Positions 44,531 to 54,176 of a stretch of DNA of 64,000 bases are shown here, in pieces. Position numbers and translations under genes: made by a program. Source of the DNA: Oscillospiraceae bacterium (GTDB lineage Bacteria > Bacillota > Clostridia > Oscillospirales > Ruminococcaceae). Below the pieces are notes generated by a model. The model had not been told where the DNA came from. It saw only the letters and a list, made by a program, of their open reading frames with translations, and ran no database searches. Positions within the stretch are counted from its first letter, which is position 1; each line of letters opens with the position of its first letter. The stretch covers positions 124,001 through 188,000 of the forward strand of contig JAFTXQ010000011.1 of the NCBI GenBank assembly GCA_017461565.1, read 5' to 3'.

Positions 44531-47500
44531 TCATAAAGTTGTACCGTAAACCGTTCCCGAAGCCGTCTTCCATGCGCCGTTGACGAACGCCTTAACTCGG
44601 AATGCGTACTTTGTTCCGTTTGTGAGTCCAGTAAAGGTGTAGCTCGTGCTTGTTACAGCGTTAGACTTGCATACGTAAGCACCGTTTTCGAGCATATAAA
44701 CTGCGTACTTTGTAGCGCCTGTTACTGCATCCCAGCTCATTGTTACTGTGCCGTTGCCGCCTGTTGTTTTGATATTCTCAGGGATGACGGATACAGATGT
44801 GCTTGCAGGAGTTCCGTAAACCGTTCCCGAAGCTGTCTTCCATGCACCGTTGACAAACGCCTTAACTCGGAATGCATATTTAGTTCCGTTTGTGAGTCCT
44901 GTGAACGTATAGGATGTTTCTGTAACGGCATTGGACTTGCAGGCAAATGCACCGTTTTCAAGCATATATACAGCGTACTTGGTTGCACCTGCAACTGCAT
45001 CCCAGCTCATTGTAACCGTGCCGTTACCACCTGTTGTTTTGATGTTCTCGGGGATAACGGATGCGGAAGGATCTGCAGGGATCGCATAAATGATCGGACT
45101 TGCAACGCTCCATGCACCATCATAAGCCTTAAGCTTAAATCCGTATTTTTTACCGTTGGTGAGATCGGACACTGTGTAGCTTGTATCTATTATCTCGGTA
45201 TCAAGGCAGGTGTACTTGTTGTTTTCATAGATGTACACAGCGTATTTTTCAGCGTCCTCAACCGCATCCCAGCTGAGGGTCACCTTTGAGTCACCTGCTT
45301 CAGCCTTTATATTCTGAGGATAAGTTATCTGTTCCTTCGCTATGTAGATCATATCGCTGACAGCATTACCGAATTCTGTTACTTTCTGATTGGTTTCGTC
45401 GCCGTATACAATCCAGCCTGCACTGCCTGAAGGCAGCTCAGGAGCGATTATCTCATCCCCGATATTGTATACCGCAGATGTAAGCTCATTTCCTTCGCTG
45501 TCAAGGAAGCTTATTATCGCATACGCAATATCTCCGTCTATCTCCCTTATGTACTGGTCGATAGTATTGTTAAAGGTGTAGTATTCCTCTGATTCTGTGG
45601 TTATCTCGACTGTTATGATGCCTGTTTCCTCGCCTGCACCCAGAAGCTCACTTATATCAAACAGCTCCTGATGAGTGTTCTTACCATTGATGTTTGCAAC
45701 AGGTACACGCTTAAGCTTGTTACCATCCTCATCAGTCAGAAGCAGCGTGCAGCCTGCAGGCACATAGCTTTCGTTATGTATATCTACCACCAGATAAGCA
45801 TTGTTGCCGCCTATCACCTCTCTGGAGGTCACTGACAGCTCTGTCCTGCCTAATGTAAGCTTTGCGCTGTCGTTTGATGTATTCTGATCATTGTCAGCAG
45901 ATATAGTAACAGTGTACTCGGTTTTGTCTACCTTTTCAACAGGCATCTGCACTACTATTTCTGCCAGCTCGCCCATCTCTATAACAGTACTTACTGTTGT
46001 ATCAAGAACAGTGCCGCTGCTATCGGTTATTCTTACTGCGATCTCGCTTATGGGAGTTGTACCCTTGTTTTCGACAGTCAGTGTCACAGGAAGATCGCCG
46101 CCGACTGTGATATCCTCGTAGTTGAAATCTGTCTGTAAAATTGCCACATCGGTGTATTCACTGTACAGGAAATACTTCATTACAGAGCTGTCCGACAACT
46201 CGTCGTCACCTGCTGTGATAAGTGTATCCATGAATACTGCCATATCCTCGCATGCAGTGAAAGCAGAGATCTCGTTATCCGACGTGTATATCACCACAGG
46301 TGCACTCCATCCGCTGCCATTGTAGCTTGTCATATATATGCAGCCCTTGTTCTCTGCATTCACGCCATAATACAGGACGCTGCTGCCTGCTACCACATAT
46401 CTGTTGGTGATACCGAGGTCCTCGCTGAGCGTTTCTGTTTCGGATCCACCGAAATAGCTGAGTGTTCCGCTCTCGTGCCAATATATAACATCGCCGCTTA
46501 CAGAGGGTAATTCACCTATATGCAGACCCGAAATTGCTCCGACCGAAGCTTCCTGTCCTTCTGCATACAGTGTTATATCATCAGTTGTGGAGAAATCATT
46601 GTCGCCGTCTGTCATGTACACTATCTGCATCTCACCGTCAACATCGCCTATTGCAAGTCCAGTGACTGTGTTCAGACCGCTTGTATATGTAACAGGCTCA
46701 CTCCATACACCCTGCTGACAAAGGCTATACATGATGCTGTTGGTAGTGTTAAGGCCAAAGAAGTCTGTATCCTCATTGTTTACCCATACCGCCGCAGGCT
46801 CGCCGTTTACTAAGCCCATAGCTGCGGAATGATTGTAACCATCACTGCCGGATACAGCCACAGGCTCAGTGAAGCTGCCGATCTCAACATCAAAACGTGC
46901 AGCCTTTATCACAAAGGACTCAGCCAGTTCGTCTGTTGTAACGGTATCCGAAAATGTATCCGCTGCATCCTGATAGATCGCCCATATCTCGCCGTTTATC
47001 TCATAGATATCTGCACCCCAGTCAACGGTGCCGTTGCTGTCAAGCTGCTTAGGCTCGCTCCATGTTCCGTCTTTGTACACCATGTATTTAAGAACGGTCT
47101 GGTTTGCAGTTCCCCTCTCAACGTCAGAGTCGAGGTAAATCAGGACCATATCCTCTCCATTCGTCGCAAGCTTTGGTGCTGCTGCAAGATATGCGTCCTC
47201 TATCAGTGCAGCAGGCAGTGTATCTGCTGTAGCTGCTGCTCCAAGGAATTCAGACTTATATTCGCTCGCTGAAAGCTCGACATAAGAGCTGCTGTTGTAC
47301 AGCGGAGCCAGAGCAGATTTATATTCAAGCGCTGCCGCTGCGGTACTGCTTCTGGAATACAGGTTCCATGTTTTCTCGGCAATTTTATGCTCATACTTGA
47401 ACGGACCCAGGTAAGCTTTGATGCCTATTCCTGCGGTGAGATCTACTGCATCAACGCCTGACGGCTCGGATGTGGACACAAGCACGATATCTATTGCAAG

Positions 47501-49870
47501 CTCGCCCTTGCCTGTTACGCCTAAGCCTAAAAGTTTATCGACACCCACACCAACAAATGGTTCAATAGCTACTTCTATGTTAAGATCAGCATCGCCATAC
47601 ACTTCCATAGCCTCATAATCAAGTCCGAATTGTATATCTAGAGTTCCCTTTGCGGAAAAATCAAAATCAACTACCACTGGAATGAAGCCTAACACAAAAG
47701 TCTTACAGCAGTTATTACCATAATCTAATGTTCCAATAATATGAATGTTTGCTTTAGCAACTTCACCATTGGTTATCTGAGTCTCTCCATAACCTGCAAT
47801 AGTAAGATCGCATTTTTGATCTTTGTCAACTAATCGTACTTTGTTGACAGGAGTCGTTAACCACGACTTCAATGATTTTATCTTATATTTTCCAAGCAGT
47901 TTGTTGTATTGATTTATTAACTTAGCATCTTCAAACTCCTTTTTAAAGTCAAAAAACTTATCTTTGTCATCCAATACATCTTTTTTTACATTAACCCCAA
48001 ATCTAACTGTTCCATCTGATGATACAGAAATCTCAACAGGCAATTTCAGAGCATCACAGGCAATTGTCATATTGCCAATTATTTCATTGTTAAACTTAAA
48101 TTCAAACCCATCAGAACCGCCCAATTTTATTTCTGAAGCTTCAAAAAAGGGGCTTTCTTCCACTTCTAGCATAAGCGGCGTTTTAGCATAAGTTCCATCA
48201 TGAGCAGTAACAACCACATAATAATCCTTGCCTGCCGTCAGTTCGCTCATTTTCAGATCGAACAAACCATCATCAGTAGTCTTTATTAGCTTGGTGCCAC
48301 AATACAAAGAGTAATCGCTAACTTTATCTTCATCCCCCTTGGTGGAGCAGGCAATCGTGAATGTTGTAGATATATCCAAAGCTACAACATCACCAAATGT
48401 TATCTTATGATGCTCTTTCAATAGATCTTTTGTTAACGACCCAGCAGTATATACAGCACTTTCAAGAGTATGCTTGGACGGTTCTGCAAAGCTTGGCAGT
48501 CCTGTTGAAATATTATTATCAGCGTCAGCAGTGTTGTTGTTTGTGCTTGTGGCACCATCTACATGGTTATAATGGATGGTAGCACTTGTGAGATATTCAT
48601 TATCATCACCAATATCTATCTCCGCCCACTCCGCTTCTATACCCGTATAATATACGTTTGTTAACTGAGAACAATAGGCGAAAGCAAAATCATTGATTTT
48701 TATAATATTACTGGGAATTGTTATATCCCTTAAGCTTTTACACCCTAAAAACTGAGCACTACTTATATAAGCAACACATGGTAATTTTATACTTGTTAGG
48801 CTACTACACATACGAAACGCACCTTGGCCTATAGAGGTGACACTATTCGGTAATTCCATACAAGCCAAATTAGTACAATTGAAAAAAGCTTCTTCGCTTA
48901 TACAAGTAACGCTTTTCGGAATCTTTACGTCTGTTAAACATACACAATCTTGGAATGCGCTTGCTCTGATTGTTGTAACATGATTTGGTATATCATAGTA
49001 TTCATTTTTTTTGCCAGCCGGATAACGTACTAATGCAGTTCCATCCTTACTGAAAAGAACACCATCTATGCATTTAAAATATGGATTATCAACATCAACA
49101 AATATACTTAACAAATTAGTACAGTCATAGAATGCATAAGGACTGATAAAAGAAACGTTTTTGGGAATAGTAATGCTAGTCAAACCGTTGCAATGTCCAA
49201 ACGCAAATGTTTCAATTGATTTAAGATTAGGAGACAAAGATATATTGGTTAGGTATACACAATACATAAAAGCATCATACCCTATATCAGTAACGCTATT
49301 TGGAATAATATAATTTGCATCCACTTTTCCTGCTGGATAACACAGTAGTTTTGATACATTGATATCAAAAAGGACGCCATCTATACTTTTATAATACAAA
49401 TTATTATCATCTATATTTATATTTGTTAGATTAATACAACCTCTAAACACAATACTACCAATATTAGTAACACTAGCTGGAATCATAACATACGTTATTC
49501 CAGTACAATCTTGAAACGCTCCCTGTTTAATAGAATTGACCCCATCTGGTATTATTACACTGGTTATACTCTTGCAATTTAAAAAAGCATAAGAATCAAT
49601 ACTTGACACCTTATACCCATCTATCTCAGACGGAATACTAAGATCGGACGCAAAGCCTGTATAATCTGCAATTTCAATAGTCCCATCATCAAGCAGATTA
49701 TATTTGTAATCCCCCGAGGTAATGGCGCTATTGAACTCTTCCGCGCTGACCGCAGGCTGTTCCAACGTATCCGTAACGTACTCTGCGGCTGTGGTCAGCG
49801 GCAGAGCGCTCGCCGTCAGGACGACCGCAGTCAGTGCCGCAGCTATCCGTCTGAAAATGTTAGTTTTCAT
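44531..49870 (-). CDS. Giant BspA-like LRR surface protein with propeller, CARDB and Fn3 modules
   Basis: 1779 residues. Signal peptide 1-30; BspA-type LRR_5 repeats (about 50-450, units like SVTSIGQGAFRMC and IPKSVTCISEEAF); an Ig-like region; a beta-propeller-like section with repeated GTWSEP/GVWSEP/GSGWSAP (about 900-1250); CARDB-like domains; three C-terminal Fn3 domains with a 90-residue period, the last two nearly identical. No LPXTG or other anchor is visible. ATG 49870 follows AGGAGAA. The LRR half is much more AT-rich than the rest. Likely a secreted adhesin or binding scaffold. Confidence 0.87.
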   Translation of the reverse strand: MKTNIFRRIAAALTAVVLTASALPLTTAAEYVTDTLEQPAVSAEEFNSAITSGDYKYNLLDDGTIEIADYTGFASDLSIPSEIDGYKVSSIDSYAFLNCKSITSVIIPDGVNSIKQGAFQDCTGITYVMIPASVTNIGSIVFRGCINLTNINIDDNNLYYKSIDGVLFDINVSKLLCYPAGKVDANYIIPNSVTDIGYDAFMYCVYLTNISLSPNLKSIETFAFGHCNGLTSITIPKNVSFISPYAFYDCTNLLSIFVDVDNPYFKCIDGVLFSKDGTALVRYPAGKKNEYYDIPNHVTTIRASAFQDCVCLTDVKIPKSVTCISEEAFFNCTNLACMELPNSVTSIGQGAFRMCSSLTSIKLPCVAYISSAQFLGCKSLRDITIPSNIIKINDFAFAYCSQLTNVYYTGIEAEWAEIDIGDDNEYLTSATIHYNHVDGATSTNNNTADADNNISTGLPSFAEPSKHTLESAVYTAGSLTKDLLKEHHKITFGDVVALDISTTFTIACSTKGDEDKVSDYSLYCGTKLIKTTDDGLFDLKMSELTAGKDYYVVVTAHDGTYAKTPLMLEVEESPFFEASEIKLGGSDGFEFKFNNEIIGNMTIACDALKLPVEISVSSDGTVRFGVNVKKDVLDDKDKFFDFKKEFEDAKLINQYNKLLGKYKIKSLKSWLTTPVNKVRLVDKDQKCDLTIAGYGETQITNGEVAKANIHIIGTLDYGNNCCKTFVLGFIPVVVDFDFSAKGTLDIQFGLDYEAMEVYGDADLNIEVAIEPFVGVGVDKLLGLGVTGKGELAIDIVLVSTSEPSGVDAVDLTAGIGIKAYLGPFKYEHKIAEKTWNLYSRSSTAAAALEYKSALAPLYNSSSYVELSASEYKSEFLGAAATADTLPAALIEDAYLAAAPKLATNGEDMVLIYLDSDVERGTANQTVLKYMVYKDGTWSEPKQLDSNGTVDWGADIYEINGEIWAIYQDAADTFSDTVTTDELAESFVIKAARFDVEIGSFTEPVAVSGSDGYNHSAAMGLVNGEPAAVWVNNEDTDFFGLNTTNSIMYSLCQQGVWSEPVTYTSGLNTVTGLAIGDVDGEMQIVYMTDGDNDFSTTDDITLYAEGQEASVGAISGLHIGELPSVSGDVIYWHESGTLSYFGGSETETLSEDLGITNRYVVAGSSVLYYGVNAENKGCIYMTSYNGSGWSAPVVIYTSDNEISAFTACEDMAVFMDTLITAGDDELSDSSVMKYFLYSEYTDVAILQTDFNYEDITVGGDLPVTLTVENKGTTPISEIAVRITDSSGTVLDTTVSTVIEMGELAEIVVQMPVEKVDKTEYTVTISADNDQNTSNDSAKLTLGRTELSVTSREVIGGNNAYLVVDIHNESYVPAGCTLLLTDEDGNKLKRVPVANINGKNTHQELFDISELLGAGEETGIITVEITTESEEYYTFNNTIDQYIREIDGDIAYAIISFLDSEGNELTSAVYNIGDEIIAPELPSGSAGWIVYGDETNQKVTEFGNAVSDMIYIAKEQITYPQNIKAEAGDSKVTLSWDAVEDAEKYAVYIYENNKYTCLDTEIIDTSYTVSDLTNGKKYGFKLKAYDGAWSVASPIIYAIPADPSASVIPENIKTTGGNGTVTMSWDAVAGATKYAVYMLENGAFACKSNAVTETSYTFTGLTNGTKYAFRVKAFVNGAWKTASGTVYGTPASTSVSVIPENIKTTGGNGTVTMSWDAVTGATKYAVYMLENGAYVCKSNAVTSTSYTFTGLTNGTKYAFRVKAFVNGAWKTASGTVYGTTL
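44541..45090 (-). repeat. Tandem 270-bp Fn3-coding repeats
   Basis: Nearly identical units start at 44541 and 44811 and a diverged third at 45081, exactly 270 bases apart (90 residues). Silent and single differences separate the first two, indicating recent duplication or gene conversion. Confidence 0.85.
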
Positions 49871-49922
49871 ATCACTTTTCTCCTTTTTCAGCATCCGAAA
49901 ATGCCTATAATATTACAGATTA

Positions 49923-49951
49923 ATTATAGCACCTTTTGATCCTTTATGCAA
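49923..49951 (-). promoter_or_regulatory. Promoter of the giant surface protein gene
   Basis: TTGCAT (49946-49951), 17 bases, TATAAT (49923-49928) on the leftward strand. Directly upstream lie two tandem copies of AGTATTTTAC (49951-49970) that could bind a regulator. Confidence 0.7.
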
Positions 49952-50141
49952 GTATTTTACAGTATTTTACCCTGAATCTGTAAAACTCCAGATCATTTTT
50001 GAAAATACTTAACTTTATAAATCAGCACATAAAAAACACACAACGAAATATTTGTCGAAACAATGAATAAATTCCCGCCCTGCGGTAACAATATCTGTGC
50101 AGACATAAAAACAACTTTTTCTATGAAAGGAATTGTGATAT

Positions 50142-50324
50142 ATGAAAGCTACAGGAATCGTCCGCAGGATCGATGACCTCGGACGTATCGTTATCCCTAA
50201 GGAGATACGCAGGACTATGCGCATCCGTGAGGGCGACCCCTCCCTGAACACATTGTTACAGTCTGAAGCTCTGGCTCTGTCGCTGGCCGAAACCGCTGGT
50301 GGTGCGGGTTCAGAGGATGTCTGA
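50142..50324 (+). pseudogene. Truncated AbrB/SpoVT-family transition regulator
   Basis: 60-residue reading frame. Residues 1-32 are a normal AbrB/SpoVT DNA-binding start (MKATGIVRRIDDLGRIVIPK then EIRRTMRIREGDP), but the rest diverges from the family and is encoded by DNA belonging to the hairpin repeat that follows. ATG follows AAAGGAATT. Most likely a spoVT-like gene cut off after its DNA-binding domain; a short functional peptide cannot be excluded. Confidence 0.7.
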
Positions 50325-50362
50325 ACACATAGCAATGCGGCTCTCCGTTGGTGGAGAGCCGC
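50303..50362. repeat. Hairpin repeat, copy 2
   Basis: GGTGCGGGTTCAGAGGATGT, then CTGAACACATAGCAAT, and the stem GCGGCTCTCC / GGAGAGCCGC (50337-50362). The first 30 bases match copy 3 (61035-61059) and supply the C-terminal codons of the truncated AbrB-like reading frame. Confidence 0.7.
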
Positions 50363-50367
50363 TCTCT

Positions 50368-50675
50368 TTATGCTTTTGTGATCTTCTCGATAATGCAGGA
50401 GTGACCCTTGCTTTCGTCATAGCTGATACCTACAAGAAGTATCTCACCGCTGAATGCTGTCAGTTTTTCAGTGTAGTTCTTTTCCTTTATCTGCTGAAGT
50501 GCAGACTCTGCGGTCTTGTTATATTTTAGCTCTATTACCATCGCAGGTGAATCCACTCCCCTGCGCGGAATAAACGTCAGGTCAGCATAACCCTTGCCGC
50601 TGGGAAGCTCCCTGAACATCTCATAATCATTCCTTGCAGAATAATACGCAAGAGCATACTGTACCTGAAAACAGG
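50368..50675 (-). pseudogene. C-terminal remnant of a PD-(D/E)XK-type AAA-ATPase-like protein (DUF1703)
   Basis: Open frame reading ALAYYSARNDYEMFRELPSG, KGYADLTFIPRRGVDSPAMV and IELKYNKTAES...IEKITKA, the end of the family of ATPases with a C-terminal restriction-endonuclease-like fold. The nuclease core FIPR...VIELK is kept but the whole ATPase part is missing, and the frame runs directly into the 3' end of the ECF sigma gene. The reading frame has no start or ribosome site of its own, so it is a decayed fragment. Confidence 0.75.
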
Positions 50676-51197
50676 TCAGCTGTTCAACTCCAGCATATTA
50701 TCCGTGCGCAGCTTTTTAAGGCTCCTTGAAAGCACTGTTCCCACTGTACTCTCGTTCATGTCAAGCAGATCAGCTATCTGTCGGTTGCTGTACCCTTCAA
50801 AGTATTTATAGTAAATGACCAGCCTCTCCTTCTCCTTAAGCAGAGAAAGCTCCTTGAATATCACCTTTCTTCTGTCAGAGTTTATCTGCTTCAGCTGGGC
50901 TTCCACATCAGCTATCGACGCCACATCAGCATCCTCGTATGAAACGCACATGACCTTTTTCTGGCGGTAATGGTCAGTAAGAGTGTTTTTGGCTATATTG
51001 TATATCCATGTTGCGAAGTTCGCCCTGTCCGGATCAAAGGAACGGGCATTCTTTGCGACCTTAAGAAAAATATCGCTGACGATATCCTCTGTGTCCTCAC
51101 GTGACAGGATACGATAAAAAATATAATTATAGATCTTCGGGAAATACTCGTGGTACATATCCTCGAATACCTGTTCGCTCAGAAGGTCATATTCCAA
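50676..51197 (-). CDS. ECF-type RNA polymerase sigma factor
   Basis: 173 residues with sigma region 2 (YNYIFYRILSREDTEDIVSD, FLKV, FATWIYNIAKNTLTDHYRQK) and region 4 (LSLLKEKERLVIYYKYFEGY, RQIADLLDMNESTVGTVLS). It directs transcription of an extracytoplasmic-stress-type regulon. Start is TTG 51197, six bases after GGGAGGG. No anti-sigma gene follows; the next DNA downstream is a nuclease remnant, so a partner may have been lost. Confidence 0.9.
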   Translation of the reverse strand: MEYDLLSEQVFEDMYHEYFPKIYNYIFYRILSREDTEDIVSDIFLKVAKNARSFDPDRANFATWIYNIAKNTLTDHYRQKKVMCVSYEDADVASIADVEAQLKQINSDRRKVIFKELSLLKEKERLVIYYKYFEGYSNRQIADLLDMNESTVGTVLSRSLKKLRTDNMLELNS

Positions 51198-51246
51198 AGC
51201 CGTCCCTCCCTCTTCATCCGTAATTAGTAAGCAGACGCAATTACTT

Positions 51247-51275
51247 TTTATACGATTATACTAAATCAAGTGCAA
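51247..51275 (-). promoter_or_regulatory. Promoter of the ECF sigma gene
   Basis: TTGCAC (51270-51275), 17 bases, TATAAA (51247-51252) on the leftward strand, about 50 bases before the start codon. Confidence 0.6.
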
Positions 51276-51326
51276 CAAAAGTACAACAACGGCTATCGAT
51301 TCCTTATATTTCCAGTATAATTATTG

Positions 51327-51361
51327 AAAAATCGGCACCTCTGACATACATCAAAGGTGCC
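51327..51361 (-). terminator. Terminator of the S41 peptidase gene
   Basis: Leftward strand GGCACCT and AGGTGCC (51334-51361) with a GATTTTTC tract after the stem, 50 bases past the S41 stop. Confidence 0.7.
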
Positions 51362-51412
51362 ATCTGATATTTCAGGAAAAAACCATTATGAACGTTCCAT
51401 CAGCCTGTAGTA

Positions 51413-53290
51413 TCAAAGCAGGCTGTTGATATAATCGGTCAGTGCTTCTCTGTCGTAGAAGCTTTCAACCTTAATAAGCGGAATATCAGGCGTCACACCG
51501 CCGTCGATATCGCTGTAAGCGCCGTTGAATACAGTGCTGAGCCTCATATTGCTGGAGTAGCTGAACAGTGTACCGTCAGCGGTAGAGCCCTGATTTACAG
51601 TGCAGGCACCGCCGCCCGATGGCTGTCCGATAAGTGTAACTCTGCCCGAGTTCTTGAACACAGCAGGCACAAGATTACCGCAGGAGAAGCTGTTGGGCGA
51701 GATCATGCAGTAGAGATTCTTTGAGGAAACGGTGTCAGAATCATCGAACTGACGGTCAAGGTCTACATCCACCCTGTACTGAACTGAGCTTTGTCCGCCA
51801 TTGATGGTGTCAACGAAGTTCATATTGCAGTTTCCGAGGAACCAGCCGATGACATAGATCGCCGCATCAGCCTGTCCGCCGCTGTTGTTGGAAAGATCGA
51901 TGACCACATTTTCTATGGGGCTGTTCTCACGCATTATCTGTGAATGTGCATAGCTTACAAGACCCATGGTATCCGTCGCATCTGCCGTTGCAGGCTCGCT
52001 GTAATAATCGCTCTGGTTGACAAGGAATGCGTCAAAGGTAATGTAAGCGGTATTTCCTATCTCCTCGTATCCCGGCACGCCCTCCGGATAAGCCTCCATA
52101 CGTGCAACAGCATAACGAGGCTTATTTGTCATTGCCGCATCAATAAGGTCAAGAGAATATCCGCCCTGTGTCAATGTACTTACAGACGCTTCTGCGCCGA
52201 CATAATGGGACAGTGCCCTCGGAGATGTATGTCCGTCTGCAAGATATCCTAAGGATATCTTATACAAAGCCTGTGAATATACGATGGGATCAGTGCTTAC
52301 AAGCTCCTCGTAAAGACCCGATTCAAGGAACATCTCATTGAAGCTGGTAATATCGTGCTGTTCGGCAAGGCCGTAGAAAAGATCGAGCATAAGGCACATC
52401 TCATTGTAATTAAAGACAGCCATATCCTCGCTTCTCATACCAGGCTCCACCGAATAATAGAGATCAGACAGCGCACCGAAGCCTGAACCGATCGTAAGGA
52501 AAACATCCTTCTGATTATAGACCAGGCTGTACGCATTGGAGATCATGAACAGATCATTCATCGTCTGAAGCGGAACATATCCCTTTCCGTCACGATACAG
52601 CATCGGCAGAAAACGCCTGTCCATATCGATCATGACAGCTCGGCCTGTGCGCTCGAACACGTTGCCCGTCCTCTGGAAGTACGCAGGCTGACCCTCGCTG
52701 TCAAAGCCGTCTGACGACAGGATGTCGATTCCTGCGCTTCTGAAAGGAAGCTTATTGAAAAGATTAAGATCATCAAAATAGATAGAGTTTTCCACGAAGT
52801 CAAATATCGCTCTGCTGCCGTTGTCACGGGTAAGTGTTATGACTCCCTCGCTGTTATCAGCTGTCAGAGTGTATTCGCTGTCCATTGATCCGTAAAGCGA
52901 CAACATTACATTTTCAACGAAATATTCAAGATCGACGAACGGAACATCCTCATATATGTCCACAAATGCAAGCTCTATGTCCTCATTCACCTCGGGAATA
53001 ATATAATATGCGGTAGCGGTAGTTGGGGTAACTGACGCACCTTCAAGCTCTGCCTTCCACTCCTTCAGAAGCTCTGCCTGCTGCTTGTCGTATTCAGCTG
53101 TCAGACGATCCTGCAGCGAGCCAACGGGAGCGGACTCCTCTGGGGCAGCTGTCGTTGACGATGATGTAGATGTGCTCACCTCTGATGGTGATGCGTCCGA
53201 CGAGCCTCCTGCAGGCTCTGAAGGTGTGCTGCAGCCTGTCATCAGCATGACAAAGGACAGCACAAGCGCAATTCGTTTTGTATATCTCAT
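51413..53290 (-). CDS. S41-family (tail-specific protease-like) lipoprotein peptidase
   Basis: 625 residues. Lipobox LMTGC ends the signal near residue 20 and a Ser/Pro linker follows. The S41 core lies at about 400-600: VIDLSNNSGGQADAAIYVI (substrate-binding strand), ISPNSFSCGNLVPA with the nucleophile Ser, and IGQPSGGGACTV. No PDZ domain is visible. An N-terminal 120-350 region resembles a copper-amine-oxidase-like/cell-wall region. It should cleave extracellular peptides or proteins at the membrane surface. ATG 53290 follows GGGAGAGATG. Last gene of the co-directional block from 60749. Confidence 0.85.
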   Translation of the reverse strand: MRYTKRIALVLSFVMLMTGCSTPSEPAGGSSDASPSEVSTSTSSSTTAAPEESAPVGSLQDRLTAEYDKQQAELLKEWKAELEGASVTPTTATAYYIIPEVNEDIELAFVDIYEDVPFVDLEYFVENVMLSLYGSMDSEYTLTADNSEGVITLTRDNGSRAIFDFVENSIYFDDLNLFNKLPFRSAGIDILSSDGFDSEGQPAYFQRTGNVFERTGRAVMIDMDRRFLPMLYRDGKGYVPLQTMNDLFMISNAYSLVYNQKDVFLTIGSGFGALSDLYYSVEPGMRSEDMAVFNYNEMCLMLDLFYGLAEQHDITSFNEMFLESGLYEELVSTDPIVYSQALYKISLGYLADGHTSPRALSHYVGAEASVSTLTQGGYSLDLIDAAMTNKPRYAVARMEAYPEGVPGYEEIGNTAYITFDAFLVNQSDYYSEPATADATDTMGLVSYAHSQIMRENSPIENVVIDLSNNSGGQADAAIYVIGWFLGNCNMNFVDTINGGQSSVQYRVDVDLDRQFDDSDTVSSKNLYCMISPNSFSCGNLVPAVFKNSGRVTLIGQPSGGGACTVNQGSTADGTLFSYSSNMRLSTVFNGAYSDIDGGVTPDIPLIKVESFYDREALTDYINSLL

Positions 53291-53372
53291 TTACATCTCT
53301 CCCTTACCTGAAAAAAATTCATTTATACGGATGTAGCCCGTATTATCTGTCAGCTTAAGCTTCAGGCATCGT

Positions 53373-54170
53373 TCAGATCGGCTTTATCCTGCTGTTGATA
53401 GCTGCCGATTCGAATTCCGCCCAGCTGTAATTCGCCATAAATTCACCGTTGTAGCTGTTGATGACTTTTGCGTCACCCGCAAGAAAGGAATAATAATCAC
53501 AGTCGATCTTACCCGTGTCTATCGCAAGACTGTTATAGGATTTCAGTATTATAGCCTCCACCCCTGCTTTTTTTAATGACCTTCTCATATCTGCCACGAT
53601 AGTCTGGAAATAGCTCTTTTTCGTGTGGTCGTAGGCGCTGTCCTCAAACAAAACGGAATATGCCTCACGTGTTGTGACTGCTGCGCCCTTTCGGTCAACG
53701 AGATATGCGAAAAGCTCCTTTGACTTCTGTCGTCCGAAGTTCAGTATCTCGCCGTCCACCCACACCTCGAAATTGCCGAAGGTCTGCACTCTGACACGCT
53801 TTCTTTCCATCCTGTCCTCGCCGTAGACAAAGGTCAGCTCACGCTTCAGCTGTTCCTTTTGCACGGGCTTCAGAAGATATCCTGTTGCATGTATGGAAAA
53901 CGCATCCACCGCATACTGTGCAAAGCTGGTAACGAAAATGATATGTATCTGCGGATGCATGTCCTTAAGCTGCTTTGCGAGCATTATACCGTTTGACGTA
54001 CCAAGCTCTATATCAAGAAACGCAACATCAGGTGCTTCCTTTTCGGCTATCCGCAGCGCTTCCCTTGCCTTAGTGCAGGTGAACACCTCGCAATCAGGCA
54101 TTATATCCTTTATCAGCGCCGCTTCCTCATTCAGTATCACACGCACATCGTCAACTACGAGAAATCTCAC
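53373..54170 (-). CDS. Response regulator with SARP/OmpR-like C-terminal domain
   Basis: 265 residues. Receiver domain 1-120: acidic pocket DD near 7-8, phosphoacceptor D53 (AFLDIELG), T81 (FVTSF) and K103 (LLKPV). C-terminal winged helix begins VQTFGNFEVWVDGEILNFGR and continues through QKSKELFAYLVDRKG, the layout of activators with a SARP-like DNA-binding domain. It starts 6 bases after the histidine kinase stop, so the two are partners. Target genes are unknown; the adjacent proteases are candidates. Confidence 0.88.
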   Translation of the reverse strand: MRFLVVDDVRVILNEEAALIKDIMPDCEVFTCTKAREALRIAEKEAPDVAFLDIELGTSNGIMLAKQLKDMHPQIHIIFVTSFAQYAVDAFSIHATGYLLKPVQKEQLKRELTFVYGEDRMERKRVRVQTFGNFEVWVDGEILNFGRQKSKELFAYLVDRKGAAVTTREAYSVLFEDSAYDHTKKSYFQTIVADMRRSLKKAGVEAIILKSYNSLAIDTGKIDCDYYSFLAGDAKVINSYNGEFMANYSWAEFESAAINSRIKPI

Positions 54171-54176
54171 TCTTCC

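Noticed and set aside
44541-45090. Regular 270-base repeats taken at first as a CRISPR or satellite array
   Set aside because: They are in frame, encode Fn3 domains and have no spacer structure; they are domain duplications.
53325-53350. ATACGG/CCGTAT stem upstream of the S41 gene as terminator of the response regulator
   Set aside because: Only six base pairs and the T-run is eight bases too far downstream; read-through into the S41 gene seems as likely.
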